Shown: piece by piece, positions 1-8,205 of the stretch
Numbering within the stretch: the stretch's first letter is position 1
Layout of the letters: each line of letters starts with the position of its first letter
Assembly: GCA_030583605.1 (NCBI GenBank)
Contig: CP129466.1
Coordinates: 2,921,001 to 2,985,000, forward strand
Length of the DNA stretch: 64,000 bases
From: Gammaproteobacteria bacterium
GTDB lineage: Bacteria > Pseudomonadota > Gammaproteobacteria > Steroidobacterales > GCA-2729495
Reading direction: 5' to 3'
The notes under the pieces: generated by a model
The model's input: the letters and a program-made list of their open reading frames with translations, nothing else
Database searches by the model: none
What the model was told of the DNA's origin: nothing
Translations under genes and position numbers: made by a program

Positions 1-99
1 GCAGTGGCGCGGGTTCGCACCGAGCGCCGACAGCGCCTTGATGTCGGCCGGCGTCAGTTCGACCGCGCGTGCGAGCTTGCGGATGAGCGGCGTCAGCAC
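1..99 (-). CDS. Partial N-terminus of a possible Crp/Fnr-type transcriptional regulator
   Basis: An open minus-strand frame starts at a GTG (97-99) and runs off the left edge of the window. It gives about 33 residues beginning VLTPLIRKLARAVELTPADI. A short helix of the form TPLIRKL..L(S/T)..D...L, followed by a charged stretch, is how many Crp/Fnr-family proteins begin before the cyclic-nucleotide-like barrel. A purine-rich GGGGTGG lies upstream of the GTG. Neither the sensor barrel nor the HTH is in the window, so the family call rests on the N-terminus only and could be wrong. It is divergent from the DUF2934 gene. Confidence 0.4.
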   Translation of the reverse strand, partial: MLTPLIRKLARAVELTPADIKALSALGANPRHC

Positions 100-391
100 G
101 AGCCACCCCGGGGCTTTACAGTGCCTTGAACGGGACGAGCTTCTTTCGACACCAAAGTTAACATAAGTTAAAGCACAGGCCGGCGCGTGTCCGCATTATC
201 CGGATGCGGAAGAAGTTTCTCGACGCATCACGGGTTTCGCGACAGTCGTCCTGCGGTTACGGGTTCCGCAACAGTTGCGCACGACTGGCAGCTCGATTCG
301 TCGATGCGCCTCGGGTTCACCACACCCGAGGCATCGGCACATGGCGGTGCCGCCGCGCGGGCTTCAAGCGGTGACAGGAAAGGAGATACAC
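100..391. other. Intergenic region with a strong hairpin, between divergent genes
   Basis: No convincing gene is seen between the partial regulator and the DUF2934 gene. The stretch holds a comparatively AT-rich patch near 155-175 with two AGTTAA direct repeats. It also holds a stable inverted repeat: CCTCGGGT at 309-316 pairs with ACCCGAGG at 324-331, extended by GATG/CATC at 303-306 and 332-335. The hairpin lies about 60 bases before the downstream start and has no T tract, so it is more likely a leader structure or operator than an intrinsic terminator. Confidence 0.4.
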
Positions 392-670
392 ATGGCTGAT
401 CAAAGCCGAACCATCGAAAGCTCCAGGCCAGCAACCGACCCGGCCCGGGCATCCAGGGCCCCGGCCACGCGGCGGACTCGCAGTGCGCCGAGTGTGCTGC
501 TGGAGGCGACGCTCAATCTGGCCGGCGAGGACCGGCAGCGACTCATCGCCGAAGCGGCTTATTTCCGCGCTGAACGGCGCGGTTTTCAGCCCGGGCGGGA
601 ACTCGAGGACTGGCTGGCGGCCGAAATCGAAATCGACGCCCTGCTCGGCGACGACGACGGCAGGGCCTGA
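392..670 (+). CDS. DUF2934 domain protein
   Basis: A 92-residue protein. The ATG at 392 is chosen because an AGGAAAGGAG ribosome binding site precedes it at good spacing; the upstream in-frame extension has no site. Residues 1-40 are polar and basic, with many Arg, Ser and Pro, and probably disordered. Residues about 52-85 (IAEAAYFRAERRGFQPGREL then EDWLAAEIEID) match the DUF2934 pattern of a short helical hairpin with AYxxAExRGFxPGxExxDW. The molecular function of this family is not established. A PilZ gene begins 17 bases downstream, so the two are probably co-transcribed. Confidence 0.75.
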   Translation: MADQSRTIESSRPATDPARASRAPATRRTRSAPSVLLEATLNLAGEDRQRLIAEAAYFRAERRGFQPGRELEDWLAAEIEIDALLGDDDGRA

Positions 671-687
671 CACGCGAGGGAAAGGCC

Positions 688-1080
688 ATGGAACATCGTC
701 TCGGCACGCGCCGTCCGGTTGCGACGGCCGTGACACTGCACCCGCCGGGGGGCATACCTGTCGCCGGGCGGATCCGCGAAGTGAGCATCAGCGGCATGTT
801 CGTCGAGACTCCACCGGAGCTTTTCTCCGGCAACACGGTGATCGGGGTGGAACTCACCCTGCCCGGCAGCACCGACCTGCGTACCTACCGCTGGCAGGCC
901 ATGGTGATCCGGAAAGCATCCAGCGGCCTCGGGCTGATGTTCGACCGGTTGCGTCCGCCCGCGATCACGCGGCTGCTCGAGCGCCTCGACGCCGGCCTGC
1001 CATCCTCCAGCGACCTCGTGGCCGACAAGGCGATCCGGAAACAGCGGGCGGCGGGCGGCGCGACATCGTCGCGGTGGTAG
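688..1080 (+). CDS. PilZ domain protein
   Basis: A 130-residue cytoplasmic protein that is essentially one PilZ domain, the family that binds cyclic di-GMP and alters its partner's activity. The N-terminal RxxxR motif is present (R4-L-G-T-R8). The second motif, usually (D/N)xSxxG, appears here as SISGMF within REVSISGMFVE near residues 30-40, so the Asp/Asn is replaced by Ser and affinity for cyclic di-GMP may be altered. An AGGGAAAGG site precedes the ATG. The last 20 residues are polar and look unstructured. It follows the DUF2934 gene, probably in one transcript. The fold call is good; ligand binding is inferred. Confidence 0.8.
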   Translation: MEHRLGTRRPVATAVTLHPPGGIPVAGRIREVSISGMFVETPPELFSGNTVIGVELTLPGSTDLRTYRWQAMVIRKASSGLGLMFDRLRPPAITRLLERLDAGLPSSSDLVADKAIRKQRAAGGATSSRW

Positions 1081-1158
1081 CGGCACCGCGCTGGTTGCGC
1101 GGCGTGACCTGCGCCGCCGCGGCGGCGCACCATGCGCCCGGTGCGGCCGTAACGCCCG

Positions 1159-1182
1159 GTCAGGTGGCGTACGCCACCTGAC
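1159..1182. promoter_or_regulatory. 24-bp perfect palindrome upstream of the luciferase-like gene
   Basis: Bases 1159-1182 read identically on both strands, centred on GGCGTACGCC and flanked by GTCA and TGAC. The right edge is 62 bases before the ATG at 1245. With no loop, it is a better fit to a dimeric repressor operator than to a hairpin terminator; there is no T tract on either side. It could also end the PilZ transcript. No regulator gene lies next to it, so the binding protein is unknown. Confidence 0.5.
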
Positions 1183-1244
1183 TCCCCGGCCACACTCCCG
1201 TAAAGTACCCCGGCCACGCGCCAGCCAGTGACCGGAGGATCCGT

Positions 1245-2264
1245 ATGCGTATCGATCTCATCCTCGAAGCCAACTCGCCGCCGGATCGCATCGCAGCACT
1301 CGGGCGCATGGCGGAGGAGTACGGCCTCGGCGGCGTGTGGGTCTCCAGCATGCTCGATGCGCGCGATCCCTTCCTCGGGTTTGCGGAACTCGCCCGCACC
1401 AGCCGCAGCATCCGCATGGGGCCGATTGCAGTCAGCCCCTTCGAACTGCACCCGCTGAAGATGGCCACTTCGCTGCTCACCCTGAACGAACTGTCCGGCG
1501 GGCGCGCCCAGATCGTCGTCGGCGGTGGCGGCGGCACGATGACCGCGATGGATATCAAGCCCACGCGCCGGGTGCGCGCCGTACAGGAAGCGCTCGAGAT
1601 CCTGCGGCAGGCTGGGCGCGGCACAGCGGTGACCTACGAGGGCGAGATATTTCGCGTACGCCGCTACCACCCCTCGTGGGCGCGCAGCACCCCGCCCGTG
1701 ATCTACGCCGGCGCCAACCGCGGCCAGATGCAACGCATGGCCGCGCGCCATGCCGACGGCATCATGCTCTCCGACAAAATTGTCGAGCAGGTGCGCGAGG
1801 CACGCGCCGTGATCGACCCGGTGCTGGCCGAGGCCGGTCGCGACCGCGCGGCCTTCCGCCTCAACAACTTCTGGGCCTGGCACGTCAAGGAGACCCGCGA
1901 GGAGGCCGAGCGGGAAGCGCGGATCTGGCTCGCCCTGCGCGGCGTGCTGCTCAGGGCCAATCACCATCATTTCATGAACGAGGCGGACATGGACCTCGTC
2001 GAACGCAAGCGCAGCGCCTTCTTCGACGCCCTGCGCCGGCGCAGCCCGGATATCGAAGGCGTACCCGACCGCGTGGTGAAGCTGCTGGTCGACAACCTGA
2101 CTTCCTGCGCCGCGCTGGCGGAACTCGACAAGGAGATCGAGCGATTGCGGCAGTTCCGCGATGCCGGCCTCACCGAAATCGCGCTGCGAATCTACGAAGA
2201 GCCCGAGCAGACGATTCGCATCCTCGGCGAGCGCGTGCTGCCGGCGTTGCGCCCGCGGACGTGA
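1245..2264 (+). CDS. Luciferase-like (LLM class) flavin-dependent oxidoreductase
   Basis: A 339-residue protein with the bacterial luciferase/F420-dependent reductase TIM-barrel pattern. It begins RIDLILEAN, continues with a strand carrying IRMGPIAVSPFELHP, then the LSGGRAQIVVGGGGG loop around residue 85 that is typical of flavin or F420 binding in this family, and GANRGQMQRMAARHADGIML around 160-180. These enzymes use reduced FMN or F420 to oxidise or reduce small substrates such as alkanals, sulfonates or methylene-tetrahydromethanopterin. The substrate cannot be read from the sequence. GGAGG lies about eight bases before the ATG. It stands alone and converges with the TonB receptor gene. 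Confidence 0.8.
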   Translation: MRIDLILEANSPPDRIAALGRMAEEYGLGGVWVSSMLDARDPFLGFAELARTSRSIRMGPIAVSPFELHPLKMATSLLTLNELSGGRAQIVVGGGGGTMTAMDIKPTRRVRAVQEALEILRQAGRGTAVTYEGEIFRVRRYHPSWARSTPPVIYAGANRGQMQRMAARHADGIMLSDKIVEQVREARAVIDPVLAEAGRDRAAFRLNNFWAWHVKETREEAEREARIWLALRGVLLRANHHHFMNEADMDLVERKRSAFFDALRRRSPDIEGVPDRVVKLLVDNLTSCAALAELDKEIERLRQFRDAGLTEIALRIYEEPEQTIRILGERVLPALRPRT

Positions 2265-2303
2265 CCCGGCGCGGCCGATGCGGTCGCTCGCCCTGCTCGC
2301 CCG

Positions 2304-4835
2304 CTAGAACCTCCACAGCACGCCGAGCGACGGGATGAAGCGCGGCCAGTAGTCGAGGTCGCGATCGATCACGGTCACCCCGTCGTTCTGCGTCACCTCG
2401 TACTGCGTGCAGCAGTAATTGCGTTGCCAGAGCAGGTTGGTGACCTCGAAGAACGCCTCGAGCGTGCTGTCCTCGAGCTCGAAGCGGCGCATGATGTATA
2501 CGTCCAGGCTGTTATAGTCATCGTACCGCGCGCCGTTGCGCGGCCCGACCGTCGCCACCGCGGGCCCGCCGTCCGGATCGGCGACGAGGTAGAGCTCGGT
2601 GGTCGGCCAACCCGTGTGGTAGCTGTCGGTGACGGTGAACTCCCACTGTGGCCCGGAATAACGCAGCCCGGCGTTGACCGAATGACGCTGGTCCCAGCTG
2701 CGCACGACGTCGGCACCGTCGATCCGGTCGGTGACCCGCGCCCAGCCGTAGCCGAGCCACCACGACCAGCCGGCGTCGGCGCGATGCGCGAGCAGCATCT
2801 CGACGCCCCGCGCGCGCGCACTCGCCGGTGCGACCCGCACCCGGTCCGGCTCGAGCTCCGGCAGCAGCTTCACCGGATCGAAGAGATTTTCGAAATGCGG
2901 CCGCACGCGGTCGTAGTCCTTCAGGTAGGTCTCGATGCGCAGCTGGTGGTCGAGCGGCAGTTGCTGCTCGAGACTCAGGATCATGTGATCCGCCCGTTGC
3001 GGCTCGTAGAATGTGTCCACACCGTCTTCGACCTGCAGTTCATTCGGACCCTGCGCCTGCCAGAACCGGCCCCAGGCGGCCCGCAGCCGCGTCTCCGGCG
3101 TCAGGTCGTACATCAGGTTCAGGCGGGGGGCGAACTGCTCGGGCGTATCGAGCCCATCGTAGGTCTGGTCATCCCAGCGCAGACCCGCCTCCACGCTCAG
3201 CGGATCGCTGAGCCGCACACGACTGGTGAAATAGGCGCTCATATAGTGCCCGTCGGGATCCGGATCGAGCGCACGCGTGACCGTCCCGCCGGCATCGCCG
3301 GGCAGCGGAAAATCCGGCGCAAAGACACTGACGCTGGAATAGCGGTACTTTGACTCCACCTCGCGCCCCTCCACGCCGAGGCGCGTGAACGCACGCTCTG
3401 CCCGGTGTTCGACGTCGAGTCGCGCCACACCGGTGCGCAGAGTGCGCCGGTCGTCCACGTTCGCAGCCCGCCTTCCCGGATCATCGATAATACCGCTGCG
3501 GTCGTTGTCGAGATCGGTCAACCCCACGATCAGGCGACTCGTCAGCGCACCAGGCCACTGCTGCTGCCAACCGGCCCAGACATAGGTGTTGCGGTAGTCG
3601 GCGTTGCTGCGCTCGGTCTCGTCGCTGGTGTTGACGTCGACCTCGTCACGCGAGGTGAGCGCCGTCGCGAATATCTCCGTGTCGTCGCTCAGGGCCAGGC
3701 TCGCGCGGCCGATGGCGTCGAAGTACTCCACCTCGCCGAAGTCCGAATCGGCGAGCCGGCTTATCAGATCGAGATTGCTGCGCCGGACACCGGCGAGCCA
3801 TTGGCCACGGTCGCCATCCCACTCGCCCGCCGACAGGGCACTGGTGTGGAACAGGCTCAGGCCGAGCTCGGTATAGCGCTTCTCCGGCGGGCTCAGCGTC
3901 GCGATATCGATCACGCCGCTCATTGCACCGCCGTAGGCCGCGCTGAAGCCGCCCGAGTACACATCGATGGACTCGATCGCCCGGGCGTCGAACACGGTCA
4001 CGGGTGTGAGCAGATTTTTCAGGTGAAAGGGCTCATCGAGCGGAACGCCGTCGAGCACCATGCGTGTCTCGTTGTACTCACCACCGCGGATGTGCGATTG
4101 CGCCGAAACGCCCGCCGCAGCGCTGCCCGGCAGCCGCTGCACCGAGCGCAGCGGCTCATCGGCCAGCTTCGGCACCGCCTGCACATCGGCCTGCGTCAGG
4201 ATCGTATGCGCCTGCGGCTGGTTGTAGGCCAGGGCGTAGCTGCTGGTGGTGACGACGATCTCGGCGAGCTCGGGCTCGAGCGCCGTCAGCGCGAGGCGCG
4301 CCCGCGAAGTCCGGCCGGCGCGAACGCGCAGTCGGGCCAGGCTCGCGCCCGCGAATCCGTCGGCCGTCACGTCGAGCCGGTAGCGACCGGCCGGCACGTC
4401 GGCGAGGCGGAACTCACCGCGCGAATCAGTGGTCGCCGTGCGGCCGATCGCGGCCAGACCGACCCGCGCTCCGGCGAGCGCGACGCCGTGCTCGTCCGTC
4501 ACGCGCCCGGCGATCGTACCGGCCATCCGGCCGGCGTCGCGCACGACCGAATAAGCGTTCTCGCCGGCTGGCAGCAACGCGAGCCCGTGGGGCGCAAGAA
4601 TCTCACTGGCGATGGCGGCTGGCGTCTGTCCCAGCGGCTCGGCCGTCACGAGCAGCCCCGGTGACACGATCTCCGTGTTGTAAATGAAGTTCGTCCCGGA
4701 GCCGGCAAGCTCGCGCAGTACCGCGTCGACCGCGCGTCCCGCATAGGGCGGCGCGGCCTGCACCGACGGCGTCAGGCAGGCGGCAAACACGACAAGGCCA
4801 ACGAGCGTGGCGCACGCACGAATGAATGCGGGCAT
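2304..4835 (-). CDS. TonB-dependent outer-membrane receptor with STN and carboxypeptidase-regulatory-like domains
   Basis: About 843 residues from the ATG at 4835. This start is chosen because it gives a signal peptide (MPAFIRACATLVGLVVF to VQA); the open frame extends further upstream into the neighbouring gene. Order: a short STN/secretin-like domain (about 34-100), a carboxypeptidase-regulatory-like Ig domain (about 105-175, GRVTDEHGVALAGARVGL), a TonB plug (about 205-320, with SGGFSAAYGGAMSGVIDI), then a beta-barrel ending in Phe. It imports an unknown large ligand across the outer membrane using TonB energy. The STN domain suggests signalling to an anti-sigma factor; the ECF/FecR pair near 10-11.8 kb is a candidate partner but is not adjacent. 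The GT9 gene lies 106 bases upstream on the same strand. Confidence 0.88.
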   Translation of the reverse strand: MPAFIRACATLVGLVVFAACLTPSVQAAPPYAGRAVDAVLRELAGSGTNFIYNTEIVSPGLLVTAEPLGQTPAAIASEILAPHGLALLPAGENAYSVVRDAGRMAGTIAGRVTDEHGVALAGARVGLAAIGRTATTDSRGEFRLADVPAGRYRLDVTADGFAGASLARLRVRAGRTSRARLALTALEPELAEIVVTTSSYALAYNQPQAHTILTQADVQAVPKLADEPLRSVQRLPGSAAAGVSAQSHIRGGEYNETRMVLDGVPLDEPFHLKNLLTPVTVFDARAIESIDVYSGGFSAAYGGAMSGVIDIATLSPPEKRYTELGLSLFHTSALSAGEWDGDRGQWLAGVRRSNLDLISRLADSDFGEVEYFDAIGRASLALSDDTEIFATALTSRDEVDVNTSDETERSNADYRNTYVWAGWQQQWPGALTSRLIVGLTDLDNDRSGIIDDPGRRAANVDDRRTLRTGVARLDVEHRAERAFTRLGVEGREVESKYRYSSVSVFAPDFPLPGDAGGTVTRALDPDPDGHYMSAYFTSRVRLSDPLSVEAGLRWDDQTYDGLDTPEQFAPRLNLMYDLTPETRLRAAWGRFWQAQGPNELQVEDGVDTFYEPQRADHMILSLEQQLPLDHQLRIETYLKDYDRVRPHFENLFDPVKLLPELEPDRVRVAPASARARGVEMLLAHRADAGWSWWLGYGWARVTDRIDGADVVRSWDQRHSVNAGLRYSGPQWEFTVTDSYHTGWPTTELYLVADPDGGPAVATVGPRNGARYDDYNSLDVYIMRRFELEDSTLEAFFEVTNLLWQRNYCCTQYEVTQNDGVTVIDRDLDYWPRFIPSLGVLWRF

Positions 4836-4941
4836 CGAACCGGCGAACCCCAACAGGCAGCAGGGCCTGCACTGCCAGTCTAACCGAACGCCCCCCCGAC
4901 CCTGCCGCAGCCAGCGGGTCGCGCCTGCAGCCGGGCGCCGC

Positions 4942-6018
4942 TCAGGCGACCGGCACGAGCCTGCCAGACGGTCGGGTGGCGCAAGACAATGCAGCCCGCA
5001 GGCTGCCAACTGCACTGGCGACGTGGTGCAAGGGGATATCGGCCACCCGGTTGCTCGCGCCGGAACCAATGACCGACTGGCACAGCCGCGACAGCGGGCG
5101 ATACTTGTCGAATTGCACCGAGGCATTGGCGTAGAGCGCCACGATTGGCGTATCGAAAGCCGAGGCGATGTGCACCACGCCCGTGTCCACGGTAACCACG
5201 AAATTCGCGTCGCGCACCGCGGGCAGCAGGTCGGCAACGCTGCGGGTCTGATAAAAGAACGTGCGCGCCCGGCTCGCAACCACCCGCTCCGCCTCCTCCG
5301 AGTCGGCAGGCAGGGCCGTGACGAGCACCGGCAGGTCGCGGAACTCGAGCCCCCGGATCAGGCGGATCCAGTCGTCGCTCCGCCAGCGACGCTCGGGTCG
5401 CTGCGCCGAGATGTTCACGAGAGCGAAGCGATCAAGGCAATGCCGGCAGCGGAAACCGGCGAATTCCCGCTCGGCTTCCGGCGCCACGCCCAGCCAGGGC
5501 CGAGGGTCGTCGGCAGGAATGCCGAGCGCCGCCACGGCGTTCAGCGCGCGCTTGCTGGCGTGAGCCTGATGGTTATCGAGGTGTCCCGGCAGGCCGTGCG
5601 TGAAGCAACCCCTGCTGCCGCATCTGCCCTGCGGGTCGCCGTTGAAGCCGACGGATACCGCCGGTCGCGCCATCCGCACCAGCAAACGGCTGGTGTAGGA
5701 ATGATGGTCCTTGGGGTCGAGCCAGAAATCGAAGCGCTCCCGGTGCAAGCGGTACATCAGCGGTAACGCATCCAGCGGCCGGCCCGGGTAGACATGCACA
5801 CGATCGATGCCCGGATGACCGGCGAGCACCTGATGGTTGCGCAAGCCGGCCAGGACGTGGATCTCGATCCCCGGCTGCCGGGCGCGCAAGGCCCGCAGGA
5901 CCGGGGTCAGCAGCACCAGATCGCCGATCTTGCCGAGTCCCACCAGCAGGGCCCTGGAGCCGCCGGAGGCGTGGGACGTTCGTTGGGCCAGGCGGCCGGC
6001 ATACAGACCAGAATCCAT
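4942..6018 (-). CDS. Glycosyltransferase family 9 (heptosyltransferase-like)
   Basis: A 358-residue cytoplasmic or inner-membrane-associated enzyme with the GT-B fold of ADP-heptose:LPS heptosyltransferases. The N-terminal phosphate-binding strand-loop is seen as ALLVGLGKIGDLVLLTPVLR (about 23-42). The C-terminal nucleotide-sugar site appears as VDTGVVHIASAFDTPIVALY (about 288-307), the usual D(T/S)GxxHxAxAxxxPxxxL(Y/F) pattern. The family adds heptose or a related sugar to lipid A-core or other glycolipids. The acceptor is unknown, but the divergent lipid A-like operon starting 128 bases away points to cell-envelope glycolipid work. Confidence 0.85.
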   Translation of the reverse strand: MDSGLYAGRLAQRTSHASGGSRALLVGLGKIGDLVLLTPVLRALRARQPGIEIHVLAGLRNHQVLAGHPGIDRVHVYPGRPLDALPLMYRLHRERFDFWLDPKDHHSYTSRLLVRMARPAVSVGFNGDPQGRCGSRGCFTHGLPGHLDNHQAHASKRALNAVAALGIPADDPRPWLGVAPEAEREFAGFRCRHCLDRFALVNISAQRPERRWRSDDWIRLIRGLEFRDLPVLVTALPADSEEAERVVASRARTFFYQTRSVADLLPAVRDANFVVTVDTGVVHIASAFDTPIVALYANASVQFDKYRPLSRLCQSVIGSGASNRVADIPLHHVASAVGSLRAALSCATRPSGRLVPVA

Positions 6019-6146
6019 AGGCGGTTAGACGTGCCAGCCTCCGGCAATCAATCGCTGCTGCGCAGACGCCGGCCGCCCGCGATTGTTTCCGCCCGCAACC
6101 GGCGTCACACGCGCAGATGGCCAGACGGTTGCAGGGGACGCAGTGC

Positions 6147-6920
6147 ATGCCGGACGGAATTTCCGTGGTGGTTCCGGTCCACGATGAGGCCGACAATGTG
6201 GGGCCGCTGGCGCAGGCCATCGGCAGCGTCCTCGCACCTCTCGGCCCATACGAGATCATTTTCGTGGATGACGGCAGTGGCGATGATACTGCAGGGCGCG
6301 TGCGGGGCGTCGGCTACGGGATGGGCACCGTGCGCCTGTTGCGGCACGCCGAACGCTGCGGCCAGAGCACGGCAGTGTGGAACGGCGTCGCAGCCGCCCG
6401 GTTCGAGCGGGTGGCGACCATCGACGGCGACGGGCAGAACGACCCGGCCGACATTGCGCGCCTGATCGCGGCACGGGCCGCGGCCCCGGATCCCAATCGG
6501 GTCGGGCTCGTCATCGGCCACCGCCGGCAGCGCCGCGATACCAGCCTGCGCCGTTTCGCCTCGCGCATCGCCAACGGCGTGCGTGCCCGTCTCCTGGGTG
6601 ACGCAACGCCCGATTCGGGCTGCGGCCTGAAGATCGTCGACCGCGCGCTGTACCTGCAACTGCCCTACTTCGACCACATGCACCGCTTCCTGCCCGCACT
6701 GGTCCAGCAACTCGGCTATCGCGTCGTCTGCGTGCCGGTCGGTCACCGGCCGCGCACGCAGGGACGCTCCAAGTACGGCATCAACGACCGGCTCTGGGTC
6801 GGGATCACGGACCTGCTCGGCGTATGGTGGCTGTCCCGGCGCAACCGCCGCAGCAGCGCCTGCGAAGAACTCATTGCGAGACCCGGTTTGCGGGCCGTGG
6901 GGCGCAGTGATCACCATTAA
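6147..6920 (+). CDS. Glycosyltransferase family 2 (dolichyl/undecaprenyl-phosphate sugar synthase-like)
   Basis: About 257 residues from the ATG at 6147, preferred over an ATG at 6117 because AGGGGAC stands about eight bases before it. The GT-A fold is clear: GISVVVPVHDEADNVGPL at the start, IIFVDDGSGDDT around 42-53, and the metal-binding DGDGQ within VATIDGDGQNDP around 95-105. It lacks long C-terminal membrane segments, so it resembles DPM1-type synthases that load a sugar onto a polyprenyl phosphate. It is the first gene of a three-gene operon; the next start lies inside its last codons. A GT39 enzyme downstream would use the lipid-linked sugar it makes, as ArnC feeds ArnT. Confidence 0.87.
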   Translation: MPDGISVVVPVHDEADNVGPLAQAIGSVLAPLGPYEIIFVDDGSGDDTAGRVRGVGYGMGTVRLLRHAERCGQSTAVWNGVAAARFERVATIDGDGQNDPADIARLIAARAAAPDPNRVGLVIGHRRQRRDTSLRRFASRIANGVRARLLGDATPDSGCGLKIVDRALYLQLPYFDHMHRFLPALVQQLGYRVVCVPVGHRPRTQGRSKYGINDRLWVGITDLLGVWWLSRRNRRSSACEELIARPGLRAVGRSDHH

Positions 6921-8205
6921 CCAGCATGTACTCCTCGGCGTCGGGCTGCTCGGCCAGGCGCTGTTCTCGGGCCGTTTTCTCGTGCAATGGTTCGCCAGCG
7001 AGCACGCCGGCCGCAGCATCGTCCCGGAGGCGTTCTGGCACCTGAGCGTGGCTGGCGGGCTGGTGCTGTTCCTCTATGCCTTCTTCCGGCACGACCCCGT
7101 CTTCGTGCTGGGTCAGGGCGCGGGGCTGTTCATCTACGCGCGCAACCTGCACCTGCTGCACCGCTCGCGGCGGGTGGCAACGACCAAGGCCGCACCAGCA
7201 GCCACCATTCGTGCCGCCTGGTTCGCGCCCCGGTTCTGGCCCACGTGGATCGGCATCGGGCTCGGGCGCGCCATCGCACGCCTGCCGGTCGCCTGGCAGC
7301 TTCGTCTCGGCCGCGGAGCGGGCCGGCTGGCGTACCGGACCCTGGGCCGCCACCGGCACGTGGCGCGCCGCAATCTGCAGCTCTGTTTCCCGGATCGCAG
7401 CGCCACAGAGCACGAGCGGCTCCTGCAGCAGCACTTCCAGTCGCTCGGCATGGCGCTCGCGGAAACCTCGCTTGCCTGGGGACCGGACATCGAGCGGCTG
7501 CGCGGGCATGTCACCATCCAGGGCCTCGGGCACGTGCAGGCCGCAAGCGCGCAGGGCAAAGGCGTCATTCTCCTCAGCGGGCACAACACCTGCATGGAGC
7601 TGACCGGGATCCTGCTCGCGCTGCTCGGGCTGCCGGTGCACACGCATTACCGCAACAACCGCAAGAACCCGCTGGCCGACCATTTCGCACGCGCCGCCCG
7701 CGGCCGCTACGCCGCCGGCCAGATCGACCGCCGTGATGTGCGCCGCCTCGTCCAGGTTCTCAGGGAGGGCGGCATGGTGCTCTACGCCCCGGACCACCTG
7801 GTGCGCCCGTCCAAACGCAGCCTGCTCCTGCCCTTCTTCGGCGAACCGGCGCTGGTGCACGCGGGGCTGCGCGACATCGCGCGATTGAGCGGTGCGCAGG
7901 TCGTGCCCTACCTGCCACGCCGCATCGACGATCGCGGCCACTACGAGCTCCGCTTCCTGCCGGCGCTGCAAGACTTTCCGGGCGACGACGCGGCGGCCGA
8001 CCTCGCGCGGGTGATCGCGCTGCTCGAGCAATGGATCGGCCAGGATCCGGCGCAGTACCTGTGGATACGGCCCCGCTTCGCCAAGCGCCCGCCGCCGCTA
8101 CCCGATCCCTATCGGCGGGTTCTGCCCGCCTCCGCGCGGCCAGCGCAGCCGGTCCTGGCAGCAGTCGACGACGGCGCGCCCGGGTACGCTGACACCGACA
8201 GGTGA
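6907..8205 (+). CDS. Fusion of LAB_N domain and LpxL/HtrB-like lauroyl acyltransferase
   Basis: 432 residues from a GTG at 6907 that overlaps the GT2 gene by 14 bases; a TTG at 6874 is an alternative. Residues 1-88 are a complete LAB_N (lipid A biosynthesis N-terminal) domain: SGRFLVQWFASEHAGRSIVP, an FWHLSVAGG membrane segment, then GLFIYARNLHLLHRS. After a linker, residues about 108-400 are an acyltransferase of the LpxL/LpxM/HtrB family with the catalytic H-x4-E (H226-NTCM-E231) in LLSGHNTCMELTG. These enzymes move acyl chains from ACP to lipid A-type acceptors at the inner membrane. LAB_N is usually a separate small protein next to GT2 and GT39 genes, so the fusion is notable. The acceptor and chain length are not readable. 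Confidence 0.88.
   Translation: MITINQHVLLGVGLLGQALFSGRFLVQWFASEHAGRSIVPEAFWHLSVAGGLVLFLYAFFRHDPVFVLGQGAGLFIYARNLHLLHRSRRVATTKAAPAATIRAAWFAPRFWPTWIGIGLGRAIARLPVAWQLRLGRGAGRLAYRTLGRHRHVARRNLQLCFPDRSATEHERLLQQHFQSLGMALAETSLAWGPDIERLRGHVTIQGLGHVQAASAQGKGVILLSGHNTCMELTGILLALLGLPVHTHYRNNRKNPLADHFARAARGRYAAGQIDRRDVRRLVQVLREGGMVLYAPDHLVRPSKRSLLLPFFGEPALVHAGLRDIARLSGAQVVPYLPRRIDDRGHYELRFLPALQDFPGDDAAADLARVIALLEQWIGQDPAQYLWIRPRFAKRPPPLPDPYRRVLPASARPAQPVLAAVDDGAPGYADTDR

Noticed and set aside
2304..5279. A 991-residue form of the TonB receptor starting inside the GT9 gene
   Set aside because: The extra N-terminus is antisense-like, Arg/Cys/Pro rich and precedes a perfect signal peptide at 4835.
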